Positions 53,189-60,570 of a stretch of 64,000 nucleotides of DNA are shown one piece after another. Made by a program: the position numbers and the translations under genes. The notes beneath the pieces were generated by a model. That model ran no database searches, had not been told where the DNA came from, and was given only the letters and a program-made list of their open reading frames with translations. Source of the DNA: Lutibacter sp. B1 (GTDB lineage Bacteria; Bacteroidota; Bacteroidia; Flavobacteriales; Flavobacteriaceae); the NCBI RefSeq assembly GCF_012524075.1, contig NZ_JAAZUI010000015.1, positions 25,042-89,041 on the forward strand. Reading direction: 5' to 3'. Positions within the stretch are counted from its first letter, which is position 1. Each line of letters begins with the position of its first letter.

Positions 53189-55081
53189 TCAATTATTTTT
53201 AATTGATGGATAAGCGCCAATATATGTGTTGGCTTTTTTAGCACCTTTGAGTTTAGCGATTTCATCAGGGATTTTAATGCCTGATTTTATTCCTTTAAAA
53301 CCTTCTAATAATTGGTAATTTTTTAAATAATTGCCTTTGAATAAAGGTCCTGAATAATTTTTGAACGTTAAACTGTTTTTAGCATATTCCGGTTTTAAAT
53401 TATTCAATTCTTCAGAAGTTTTTATAGATGTTTGACATATGTTTTTTATTTTTTGACTTATCCAAATTATTGGATATAGATCAGTTTTATTAACATAAAC
53501 ATTGTTGTCAAGTTTTTTGAGTGTGGCTTCATTTAGTTTTTCACATAAAGTCTCAGGTTGCCAAATAAAAAGTAAAGGTCTGTTATAATTTTCGGTACTT
53601 GTAAGTAAATTATTCACAAATTCATGATTAATTCTTTCATCAACATCAGGTCCGGTACTTGGATGCCACCCAAAATGGTCTCCTTGTGCACTTCGTTCAT
53701 TTCTTCCAAAACAAGCCATACTATTTACAAACGTATTGTTGTAAACTTTTACATTAGAACTGTTTAAAATTAATATTCCATGGTCACAATTTACAAAAAC
53801 ATTCCCTGCGCAAACTGCGCCTTTTGAAATTTCAAAAAAGAATCCGTTTTGGCTTGGCCAAACATTTTTTTCATGAAAAGGGTCTGTGTAAAAGCCAACA
53901 TTTTCAACCCAATTATTAGTAAAAACACCATCAATATTTCCAACATCATACCAAATACCATTAGAATAAGGTAAATCGATAATCAAATTATCATTACAAG
54001 TAACTCTGTGAGTTTGATTGAATATTTTAACAGCTGCCGGATAATAACCTGTAATTTGTTCGATATTGTTTCGAGTAAAAATATTTTTTTCAAGCAATAC
54101 ATCATTAGAACTCAAAATATATAATCCTTCGGTGCTGGTATCACTTATTTTGCAGTTTTTAACGGTTAAATGGTCGCCGCGTAAATAAGCTGCTACTCTA
54201 GAACAATAAGATATGGTACAATTCTCAAGTGTAGTACCAACAACATCTTTACCAAATTTTGATTCGTCGGATACTCCTTCAGGAAAATATCCTTCAATTT
54301 CTAAGGCTCTGTATGCATATTGTGTAAATGTAATTCCTTTAATAACAGGTCCTTTTTTGTCTGATATTTTTCCATTAATTTCATCGATAGTTCTTATTAA
54401 GGCACTATCGAAAGCGGTGATTTCAACCAAATTATTCTTTGGATCGGTACCAATATATACTTGTTTGTTTTTATAATCTATATAAAATGTTTCAGCAGTA
54501 ACATCACCTTGCCAAGCTGCTGAATGTAAAAATTTACCATTAACAAAAACCATATCATCATTAAATTTATGAAGTGGAGTTTTGCTGCCCTCTCTTTCTG
54601 TACGCCACCAACTATCTGGTTCTGAAGGGAATAAATATTCCCATTTAGTTCTCCATAATCCATTATGAAGGTTTTGCCATTCTGCAGCAATCAAAGTTCC
54701 TTTAAAAACAGGTTTTTCATCGGCATAAGGTTGTATAGTAATACCTTGATTAAAAACCAGATTTCCGGTTCTATAAGTTCCGCCTCTTAAAATAATGGCA
54801 TCACCGGTTTCAACCAATTGAATAGCCTTTTCTATAGTTGTAGGATTGTTTAAGTTTTTCCCACTTTCATTTGAATTACCTTCAGGTGAAACATAGTAAA
54901 CGGTTTCTGAAATTTCAGGTAGTTTGTAAAATTGATTTATTGGGCCGTAAGGTCCACCGGATGGTTGTGCTGAAATGGTTAATATTGAAAATAAATAAAT
55001 TATGGATGCAACTTTGTAAAATAAATTCTTTTTATTTTGAGCGAATCCATTTCTTTCTAGTTTTTTGTTTAAGATATTCAT
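53189..55081 (-). CDS. Exported right-handed parallel beta-helix protein (polysaccharide lyase-like)
   Basis: The 630-residue protein has an N-terminal segment of about 38 residues ending at ISAQP that looks like a long signal peptide. The body is a right-handed parallel beta-helix: YYVSPEGNSNESGKNLNNP, then a DUF1565-like start (AIILRGGTYRTGNLVF), and many rungs with Asn/Asp turns, such as GDHLTVKNCKISDTSTEGLYI, VLLEKNIFTRNNIEQI and VKVYNNTFVNSMACF. No lyase catalytic residues could be assigned with certainty. It is the first gene of a three-gene unit with GH10 and the esterase and is preceded by a perfect palindrome. It may act on uronic-acid or xylan-type chains. Confidence 0.75.
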   Translation of the reverse strand: MNILNKKLERNGFAQNKKNLFYKVASIIYLFSILTISAQPSGGPYGPINQFYKLPEISETVYYVSPEGNSNESGKNLNNPTTIEKAIQLVETGDAIILRGGTYRTGNLVFNQGITIQPYADEKPVFKGTLIAAEWQNLHNGLWRTKWEYLFPSEPDSWWRTEREGSKTPLHKFNDDMVFVNGKFLHSAAWQGDVTAETFYIDYKNKQVYIGTDPKNNLVEITAFDSALIRTIDEINGKISDKKGPVIKGITFTQYAYRALEIEGYFPEGVSDESKFGKDVVGTTLENCTISYCSRVAAYLRGDHLTVKNCKISDTSTEGLYILSSNDVLLEKNIFTRNNIEQITGYYPAAVKIFNQTHRVTCNDNLIIDLPYSNGIWYDVGNIDGVFTNNWVENVGFYTDPFHEKNVWPSQNGFFFEISKGAVCAGNVFVNCDHGILILNSSNVKVYNNTFVNSMACFGRNERSAQGDHFGWHPSTGPDVDERINHEFVNNLLTSTENYNRPLLFIWQPETLCEKLNEATLKKLDNNVYVNKTDLYPIIWISQKIKNICQTSIKTSEELNNLKPEYAKNSLTFKNYSGPLFKGNYLKNYQLLEGFKGIKSGIKIPDEIAKLKGAKKANTYIGAYPSIKNN

Positions 55082-55115
55082 TTTAAGAATTTGTGATTAG
55101 ATATAAACAGTTTAG

Positions 55116-55148
55116 TTATTTTTATCATTTTTAAAATGATAAAAATAA
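55116..55148. promoter_or_regulatory. Perfect 16-bp-arm palindrome upstream of the carbohydrate operon
   Basis: Arms TTATTTTTATCATTTT and AAAATGATAAAAATAA flank a single T. It sits 35 bases before the beta-helix ATG. It could bind a dimeric regulator or form a cruciform. It is not a plausible terminator here, since no transcript should cross it except from leu read-through. Confidence 0.45.
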
Positions 55149-55383
55149 AATAATATAAAGGTAAATATTATTTATGATTGCTAATATATTATAAAAGGTA
55201 TTCTTTGTTTTATATTGAAAGATGTCAATTGCCAAAAAGTTTTATAACTTATTTATTTTTTAATTTATACGCAATATTTATAACTTTTTTAACTAATGTG
55301 TAAATAATTTTACAAAATGCTTTATATTCTATAATATTTGGTCAGTTTATGTATTTTATCATTAATAAACGCTCATTATTTCG

Positions 55384-55391
55384 TAAATTTG
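55384..55391 (+). promoter_or_regulatory. -7 promoter element of the leu operon
   Basis: TAAATTTG matches TAnnTTTG 72 bases before the leuC ATG; transcription should start near 55398. Confidence 0.5.
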
Positions 55392-55403
55392 CAAACTTAA
55401 ATT

Positions 55404-55447
55404 AGAGTAAGTATACATCACTCTTTTTTAATTATTGAAATAATTAA
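55404..55447 (+). promoter_or_regulatory. Possible leader hairpins of the leu operon
   Basis: A short stem AGAGT / ACTCT (11-base loop) is followed at once by a run of six Ts, and next comes a palindrome TTAATTATT-GA-AATAATTAA. Both lie in the leader of leuC. The first stem is only 5 bp, so an attenuator is possible but weak; no leucine-rich leader peptide was found. Confidence 0.3.
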
Positions 55448-55463
55448 GTTTAAAAATATATAC

Positions 55464-56858
55464 ATGAGTACTACATTATTTGATAAAGTTTGGGATTCAC
55501 ATGTTGTTCGAAAAATTGAAGATGGACCGGATGTTCTTTTTATAGACAGACATTTAATACATGAAGTTACCAGTCCGGTAGCATTCTTAGGATTAAAAAG
55601 CAGAAAAAATTCTGTATTATATCCTGGAAGAACATTTGCAACAGCCGATCATAATACACCAACAATCAATCAACATTTACCTGTTGAAGATCCATTGTCG
55701 GCTAATCAATTAAAAGCTTTGGAAGAAAACTCTGCTGAATGGGGAATTTCACATTGGGGTTTAGGTCATCAAAATAACGGAATAGTACATGTTGTTGGTC
55801 CTGAAAATGGAATTACACTTCCGGGAGCTACTATTGTTTGTGGAGATTCTCATACCTCAACTCACGGAGCATTTGGAGCTATTGCTTTTGGTATCGGAAC
55901 ATCTGAAGTAGAAATGGTGCTTTCTTCACAGTGTATTATGCAGCCTAAGCCAAAGAAAATGAGAATAAACATTAATGGTAAACTCGGATTTGGAGTTACT
56001 CCAAAAGATGTGGCTTTATTCATTATTTCAAAACTTACAACTTCTGGAGCTACCGGATATTTTGTTGAATATGCAGGTGATGTATTTAAAAATATGACAA
56101 TGGAAGGGCGTATGACAGTTTGTAATTTAAGTATTGAAATGGGTGCACGAGGAGGTATTGTTGCTCCTGATGAACAAACTTTCGAATACATTAAAGGAAG
56201 AACTTTTACTCCAAAAGGTACAGCCTGGGATAAAGCAATGAACTATTGGGAAACATTAAAAACAGATGAAGATGCTGTTTTTGATAAGGAATATACATTT
56301 GATGCAAGTGAAATTGAACCTATGATTACTTACGGTACAAATCCGGGTATGGGAACAGGTATTTCACAAAATATTCCTAATGCAGGAGAAGTTGAAGGTG
56401 GTGTAGCTACTTATAAAAAATCACTTGATTACATGGGATTCCATGAAGGAGATTCTATGATAGGTAAAAAAGTAGATTATGTTTTCTTAGGTAGTTGTAC
56501 GAATGGACGAATTGAAGATTTTAGAGCTTTTGCCTCTATAGTTAAAGGAAGAAAAAAAGCAGATACTATTACGGCATGGTTAGTCCCCGGATCTCATATT
56601 GTTGAAGCTAAAATTAAAGAAGAAGGATTGTTAGACATTTTAACAGAAGCTGGTTTTGCGTTGCGTGAACCTGGGTGTTCAGCTTGTTTAGCAATGAATG
56701 ACGATAAAGTTCCTGCCGGTAAAGTTGCGGTAAGTACTTCTAACAGAAATTTTGAAGGACGTCAAGGACCGGGATCAAGAACATTATTGGCAAGTCCTTT
56801 AGTAGCGGCAGCAACAGCAGTAACAGGAGTTGTAACGGATCCTAGAACACTATTATAA
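55464..56858 (+). CDS. leuC: 3-isopropylmalate dehydratase large subunit
   Basis: LeuC with LeuD interconverts 2- and 3-isopropylmalate in leucine synthesis through a 4Fe-4S cluster, and can act on citraconate/methylmalate in isoleucine synthesis by the citramalate route. The 464-residue protein has the aconitase fold. The three cluster cysteines lie in [11 protein letters not shown] near residue 345 and GCSACLAMN near residue 407. HTSTHGAFG and other substrate motifs ([11 protein letters not shown]) are present. Length is normal. It is the first gene of a four-gene leu operon and is followed by repeat-derived DNA before leuD. Confidence 0.96.
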   Translation: MSTTLFDKVWDSHVVRKIEDGPDVLFIDRHLIHEVTSPVAFLGLKSRKNSVLYPGRTFATADHNTPTINQHLPVEDPLSANQLKALEENSAEWGISHWGLGHQNNGIVHVVGPENGITLPGATIVCGDSHTSTHGAFGAIAFGIGTSEVEMVLSSQCIMQPKPKKMRININGKLGFGVTPKDVALFIISKLTTSGATGYFVEYAGDVFKNMTMEGRMTVCNLSIEMGARGGIVAPDEQTFEYIKGRTFTPKGTAWDKAMNYWETLKTDEDAVFDKEYTFDASEIEPMITYGTNPGMGTGISQNIPNAGEVEGGVATYKKSLDYMGFHEGDSMIGKKVDYVFLGSCTNGRIEDFRAFASIVKGRKKADTITAWLVPGSHIVEAKIKEEGLLDILTEAGFALREPGCSACLAMNDDKVPAGKVAVSTSNRNFEGRQGPGSRTLLASPLVAAATAVTGVVTDPRTLL

Positions 56859-56860
56859 TT

Positions 56861-56950
56861 AGCCCTTAAATCCCCAAAGGGAATTTTTTAGAGAGATTTA
56901 AAAGAATGAAATTATTAAAATCGCCAACTAAAAACTGGCAACTGAATACC
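56861..56950 (+). repeat. Repeat-derived DNA between leuC and leuD
   Basis: The gap contains CCCTTAAATCCCCAAAGGGA, an imperfect palindrome similar in type to dispersed Bacteroidota repeats, then GCCAACTAAAAACTGGC and ACTGAAT units that resemble the tract between nqrD and nqrE. No reading frame. Confidence 0.5.
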
Positions 56951-56957
56951 AAAAAAT

Positions 56958-57554
56958 ATGGCTTACGATAAATTTGAAATATTAAAAAGTACAGCAGTAC
57001 CATTACCAATTGAAAATGTAGATACCGATCAAATTATACCGGCTCGTTTTTTAAAAGCAACAGAGCGAAAAGGATTTGGTGATAACTTGTTTAGAGATTG
57101 GAGATATAATCCAGACAATACTCCAAAAGAACAATTTGTTTTAAACAATCCAATTTATAAAGGAAAAATATTAGTTGGAGGAAAAAACTTTGGTTCAGGA
57201 TCTTCCAGAGAACATGCAGCTTGGGCTGTATATGATTACGGATTTAGATGTGTTGTGTCAAGTTTTTTTGCTGATATTTTTAGAGGAAATTGTTTAAATG
57301 TTGGAGTGCTTCCGGTTCAGGTAAGTGCAACATTTTTAGATAAAATTTTTAAAGCAATTGAGGCTGATCCAAATACTGAAATTGAAATTAATTTACCAAA
57401 TCAAACTATAACAATGTTAGCGAGTGGAGAAGAAGAATCGTTCGATATTAACAGCTATAAAAAACAAAACATGTTAAATGGTTTTGATGATATTGATTAT
57501 TTGGTAAAAAAGAAAGAAGAAATTAAAAAATTTGCAGAAAATAGACCGTTTTAA
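56958..57554 (+). CDS. leuD: 3-isopropylmalate dehydratase small subunit
   Basis: LeuD supplies the substrate-recognition swivel domain to LeuC. The 198-residue protein shows NVDTDQIIPARFLK (about residues 18-31) and the active loop GGKNFGSGSSREHAAWAV (about residues 75-92). The order after leuC and the length are standard. It is followed by a 57561-57627 palindromic repeat and then the synthase gene. Confidence 0.95.
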   Translation: MAYDKFEILKSTAVPLPIENVDTDQIIPARFLKATERKGFGDNLFRDWRYNPDNTPKEQFVLNNPIYKGKILVGGKNFGSGSSREHAAWAVYDYGFRCVVSSFFADIFRGNCLNVGVLPVQVSATFLDKIFKAIEADPNTEIEINLPNQTITMLASGEEESFDINSYKKQNMLNGFDDIDYLVKKKEEIKKFAENRPF

Positions 57555-57560
57555 TAAATC

Positions 57561-57627
57561 TGCCATTCCTGCGAAAGTAGGAATTTAATTCTTGAGTTTC
57601 TGAATTTCCGCCTTCGAAGGAATGACA
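57561..57627. repeat. Imperfect palindromic repeat between leuD and leuA/cimA
   Basis: Two arms of 24 bases (57561-57584 and 57604-57627) match in reverse complement at 18 of 24 positions; the outer end is TGnCATTCCT and AGGAATGACA. This looks like a decayed copy of the widespread CATTCCTGCGAA-type intergenic repeats. It is a different family from copies A to C. Confidence 0.65.
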
Positions 57628-57643
57628 ACTAATTGTTTTTAAA

Positions 57644-59161
57644 ATGGAAAAAAGAAAAATTGAAATAATGGATACTACACTTCGAGATGGTGAACAAACC
57701 TCCGGAGTGTCATTTTCATCACCAGAAAAACTTACTATCGCTAAGCTTTTATTGGAAGAATTACATGTAGATAGAATTGAGATAGCTTCAGCAAGAGTTT
57801 CAGAAGGAGAATTTCAAGCTGTAAGAAATATAACAGATTGGGCAAGTGAGAATGGATATATAGATAGAGTAGAAGTGCTAACATTTGTAGATGGAGTACA
57901 ATCTATAAATTGGATGAAAGAAGCAGGTGCAAAGGTTCAAAATTTATTAACTAAAGGGTCATTAAACCATTTAACTCATCAACTTAAAAAAACTCCGGAA
58001 CAGCATTTTTCTGAAATAAAAAGTGTAATTGAATTAGCTAAAAAAGAAGGAATTACTACCAATGTTTATTTGGAAGATTGGAGTAATGGTATGCGAAATT
58101 CACAAGAATATGTATTTCAATTTTTAGAGTTTTTAGCAACCCAACCGGTAGTTAGAATTTTATTGCCAGATACTTTAGGTGTTTTAACACCGAGAGAAAC
58201 TTTTGAGTATTTTTCAAAAATAACAGCTAAATATCCCGATTTACATTTCGATTTTCATGCTCATAATGATTACGATTTAAGTGTGGCAAATGTGATGGAA
58301 TCTATAAAAGCAGGAGCTAAAGGATTACATTTAACAGTAAATGGTATGGGAGAAAGAGCCGGTAATGCGCCATTGGCAAGTGTTGTTGCGGTTATAAAAG
58401 ATTTCTTTAATGAAGAGGTTGAAATCTCAGTAAAAGAAGAAGCTTTGTATTCTGTAAGTAAATTAATCGAAACATTTTCAGGGATTAGAATTCCTGCCAA
58501 TAAACCAATTGTAGGTGAAAACGTGTTTACTCAAACAGCAGGTATTCATGCTGATGGTGATAATAAAAACAATTTGTATTTTAACGATTTACTACCTGAA
58601 CGTTTTGGTAGAAAACGTAAATATGCTTTAGGTAAAACTTCAGGAAAAGCAAATATTGAAAAAAATTTACAAGAGTTAGGTTTAAAACTTAATAATGAAG
58701 ATTTAAAAAAAGTTACCCAACGTATTATTGAGTTGGGTGATAAAAAAGAATTGGTTACTAAAGAAGATTTACCTTACATAATTTCTGATGTTTTAAACAG
58801 TAATTCTTACCAAGAAAAAATTACCATAGACTCGTATGTGCTTACACATTCAAAAGGTTTAAACCCTTCAACAACAGTTTCAATTTTAATTGATGGAGAA
58901 CGTTTTGAAGAGCATGCTCAAGGAGATGGACAATTTGATGCTTTTATGAATGCCTTAGGAAAATTATACAAAAGAAAAAAAATGGTATTGCCAAAGTTGG
59001 TTGATTATGCGGTTAGAATACCTCCCGGAAGTACTTCAGATGCGTTGTGTGAAACCATTATTACTTGGGAGAACGGAGAGAAAAGATTTATTACAAGAGG
59101 GCTGGATTCAGATCAAACAGTATCTGCAATTAAAGCCACGCAACGAATGTTAAATATATAA
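57644..59161 (+). CDS. 2-isopropylmalate synthase or (R)-citramalate synthase
   Basis: The 505-residue enzyme condenses acetyl-CoA with a 2-oxo acid. The catalytic domain has the metal-binding start DTTLRDGEQTSGVSF (about residues 10-24) and HAHNDYDLSVANV (about residues 206-218), then GRKRKYALGKTSGKANI, and a C-terminal regulatory LeuA_dimer domain (about residues 385-500) for feedback control. Bacteroidota often carry two such genes and the residues deciding pyruvate (citramalate) versus 2-ketoisovalerate cannot be judged by eye. Placement in the leuCD...leuB operon suits both leucine and citramalate-isoleucine routes. Not given a symbol for that reason. Confidence 0.85.
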   Translation: MEKRKIEIMDTTLRDGEQTSGVSFSSPEKLTIAKLLLEELHVDRIEIASARVSEGEFQAVRNITDWASENGYIDRVEVLTFVDGVQSINWMKEAGAKVQNLLTKGSLNHLTHQLKKTPEQHFSEIKSVIELAKKEGITTNVYLEDWSNGMRNSQEYVFQFLEFLATQPVVRILLPDTLGVLTPRETFEYFSKITAKYPDLHFDFHAHNDYDLSVANVMESIKAGAKGLHLTVNGMGERAGNAPLASVVAVIKDFFNEEVEISVKEEALYSVSKLIETFSGIRIPANKPIVGENVFTQTAGIHADGDNKNNLYFNDLLPERFGRKRKYALGKTSGKANIEKNLQELGLKLNNEDLKKVTQRIIELGDKKELVTKEDLPYIISDVLNSNSYQEKITIDSYVLTHSKGLNPSTTVSILIDGERFEEHAQGDGQFDAFMNALGKLYKRKKMVLPKLVDYAVRIPPGSTSDALCETIITWENGEKRFITRGLDSDQTVSAIKATQRMLNI

Positions 59162-59188
59162 AATAAGACTGTTTGAAATTAAATTTTT

Positions 59189-59315
59189 CGTCATTCTGAA
59201 CTTGTTTCAGAATCTCATCATGTTGATCTCTAATCAATATGAGAACCTAAAATAAGTATTCACGAATTCTCAAAAATAAAATAGCAAAAGGATGAGTAAA
59301 CAAATTCAAGTTGAC
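59189..59315. repeat. Dispersed palindromic repeat, copy B (between leuA/cimA and leuB)
   Basis: The left end is CGTCATTCTGAACTTGTTTCAG, which matches copy A, and the right end is TTCAAGTTGAC (59305-59315). The middle shares ATCAAT and ATGAGAACCTnAAATAA (59233-59255) with copy C. It fills most of the 192-base gap, with no reading frame. Confidence 0.7.
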
Positions 59316-59353
59316 ATTTTAATATTCAAACAATAAATTAAAAATCATAAAAT

Positions 59354-60412
59354 ATGAAATTGAATATAGCCTTATTGGCTGGAGACGGTATTGGCCCTGA
59401 AGTAATAGCTCAAGCGGTAAAAGTTTGTGATGCAGTTGCAACTAAATTTGAACATGAAATTAATTGGACACCGGCACTTACAGGTGCAGCAGCTATTGAT
59501 GCAGTTGGAGAACCTTATCCTGATGAGACTCACGAAATCTGTGTTAATGCAGATGCTGTACTATTTGGTGCTATCGGGCATCCAAAATATGATAATGATC
59601 CTTCTGCAAAAGTGCGTCCGGAACAAGGATTGCTTAAAATGCGTAAAAAATTAGGATTATTTGCTAATGTACGCCCAACATTTACATTTCCTTCACTAAT
59701 AGATAATTCACCTTTAAAAAGAGAACGTATTGAAGGTACCGATTTAGTGTTTTTAAGAGAATTAACAGGTGGTATTTATTTTGGAGAAAGAGGGAGAAAA
59801 GATAACGGAGATACTGCTTTTGATACTTGTACTTATACAAGAGAAGAGGTTAAACGTTTAGCAAAAAAAGGATTTGAATTAGCAATGACACGTTCAAAAA
59901 GACTGTGTTGTGTTGATAAAGCAAATGTGTTAGAGTCATCTCGTTTATGGAGAGAGACAGTACAAGCAATGGAAAAAGACTATCCTGAAGTAACGGTTTC
60001 TTATGAATTTGTTGATGCAGTAGCTATGCGTTTGGTACAATGGCCAAATTCGTACGATGTTTTAATAACCGAAAATTTATTTGGTGATATTTTAACCGAT
60101 GAAGCTTCAGTAATTTCCGGTTCTATGGGATTAATGCCAAGTGCTTCTGTAGGTGAAAAAACGTCTTTATATGAGCCTATTCATGGGTCGTATCCTCAAG
60201 CAGCAGGAAAAGATATTGCAAATCCGTTAGCAACAGTTTTATCTGCAGCCATGATGTTTGAAGATGCTTTTGGTTTAAAAGAAGAAGCTGAGTCGATTAG
60301 AAACGTAGTGAATAAATCGTTGGCAGAAGGTATTGTTACCGAAGATTTATCAGGAAAAAAGAAAGCATATAAAACCAGTGAAGTAGGAGATTGGTTGGCT
60401 GAGAATATTTAA
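59354..60412 (+). CDS. leuB: 3-isopropylmalate dehydrogenase
   Basis: LeuB oxidises and decarboxylates 3-isopropylmalate to 2-oxoisocaproate with NAD+ (and can do the parallel methylmalate step). The 352-residue protein has the expected features: GDGIGPEV (residues 10-17), the substrate arginines in VRPEQGLLKMRKKLGLFANVRP (about residues 87-108), FLRELTGGIYFGERG, and the metal-binding NLFGDILTDEASVISGSMG near residue 245. It is the last gene of the leu operon; its terminator at 60436-60564 is split by a repeat. Confidence 0.96.
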   Translation: MKLNIALLAGDGIGPEVIAQAVKVCDAVATKFEHEINWTPALTGAAAIDAVGEPYPDETHEICVNADAVLFGAIGHPKYDNDPSAKVRPEQGLLKMRKKLGLFANVRPTFTFPSLIDNSPLKRERIEGTDLVFLRELTGGIYFGERGRKDNGDTAFDTCTYTREEVKRLAKKGFELAMTRSKRLCCVDKANVLESSRLWRETVQAMEKDYPEVTVSYEFVDAVAMRLVQWPNSYDVLITENLFGDILTDEASVISGSMGLMPSASVGEKTSLYEPIHGSYPQAAGKDIANPLATVLSAAMMFEDAFGLKEEAESIRNVVNKSLAEGIVTEDLSGKKKAYKTSEVGDWLAENI

Positions 60413-60435
60413 TTGAGTTTAAAAATATAATAGAA

Positions 60436-60564
60436 AGGCTATCTAAGAAGTATTAAATATTTAAACACCGTCATCCTGAAATTGATTCATTGTATTATTA
60501 TCAATTATTATGAGAACCTGAAATAAAGTTCAGGTTGACAGAAAACACACTTCTTAGATAGCCT
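60436..60564. terminator. Shared terminator with a long loop containing a repeat copy
   Basis: Perfect 16-bp arms AGGCTATCTAAGAAGT (60436-60451) and ACTTCTTAGATAGCCT (60549-60564) are followed by a T run on the plus strand. The 97-base loop holds palindromic repeat copy C. A terminator hairpin normally has a short loop, so the repeat seems to have been inserted in the loop. It lies between convergent leuB and cusB. Confidence 0.65.
60470..60539. repeat. Dispersed palindromic repeat, copy C (inside a terminator loop)
   Basis: Arms GTCATCCTGAA and TTCAGGTTGAC match in reverse complement at 10 of 11 positions. The middle shares ATCAAT...ATGAGAACCTGAAATAA with copy B. Confidence 0.7.
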
Positions 60565-60570
60565 CTTTTT

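Larger units (their letters stand above)
55082..55463. other. 382-base divergent gap between the beta-helix gene and leuC
   Basis: This AT-rich stretch holds a 33-base palindrome (55116-55148), the leu promoter element, and a small leader hairpin (55404-55447). I see no reading frame with support; a 17-codon frame at 55350 lies before the predicted start of the leu transcript. Confidence 0.6.

Noticed and set aside
55350..55403. A 17-codon frame as a leucine leader peptide
   Set aside because: It starts before the predicted transcription start of the leu operon and has only two leucines, not a leucine run.
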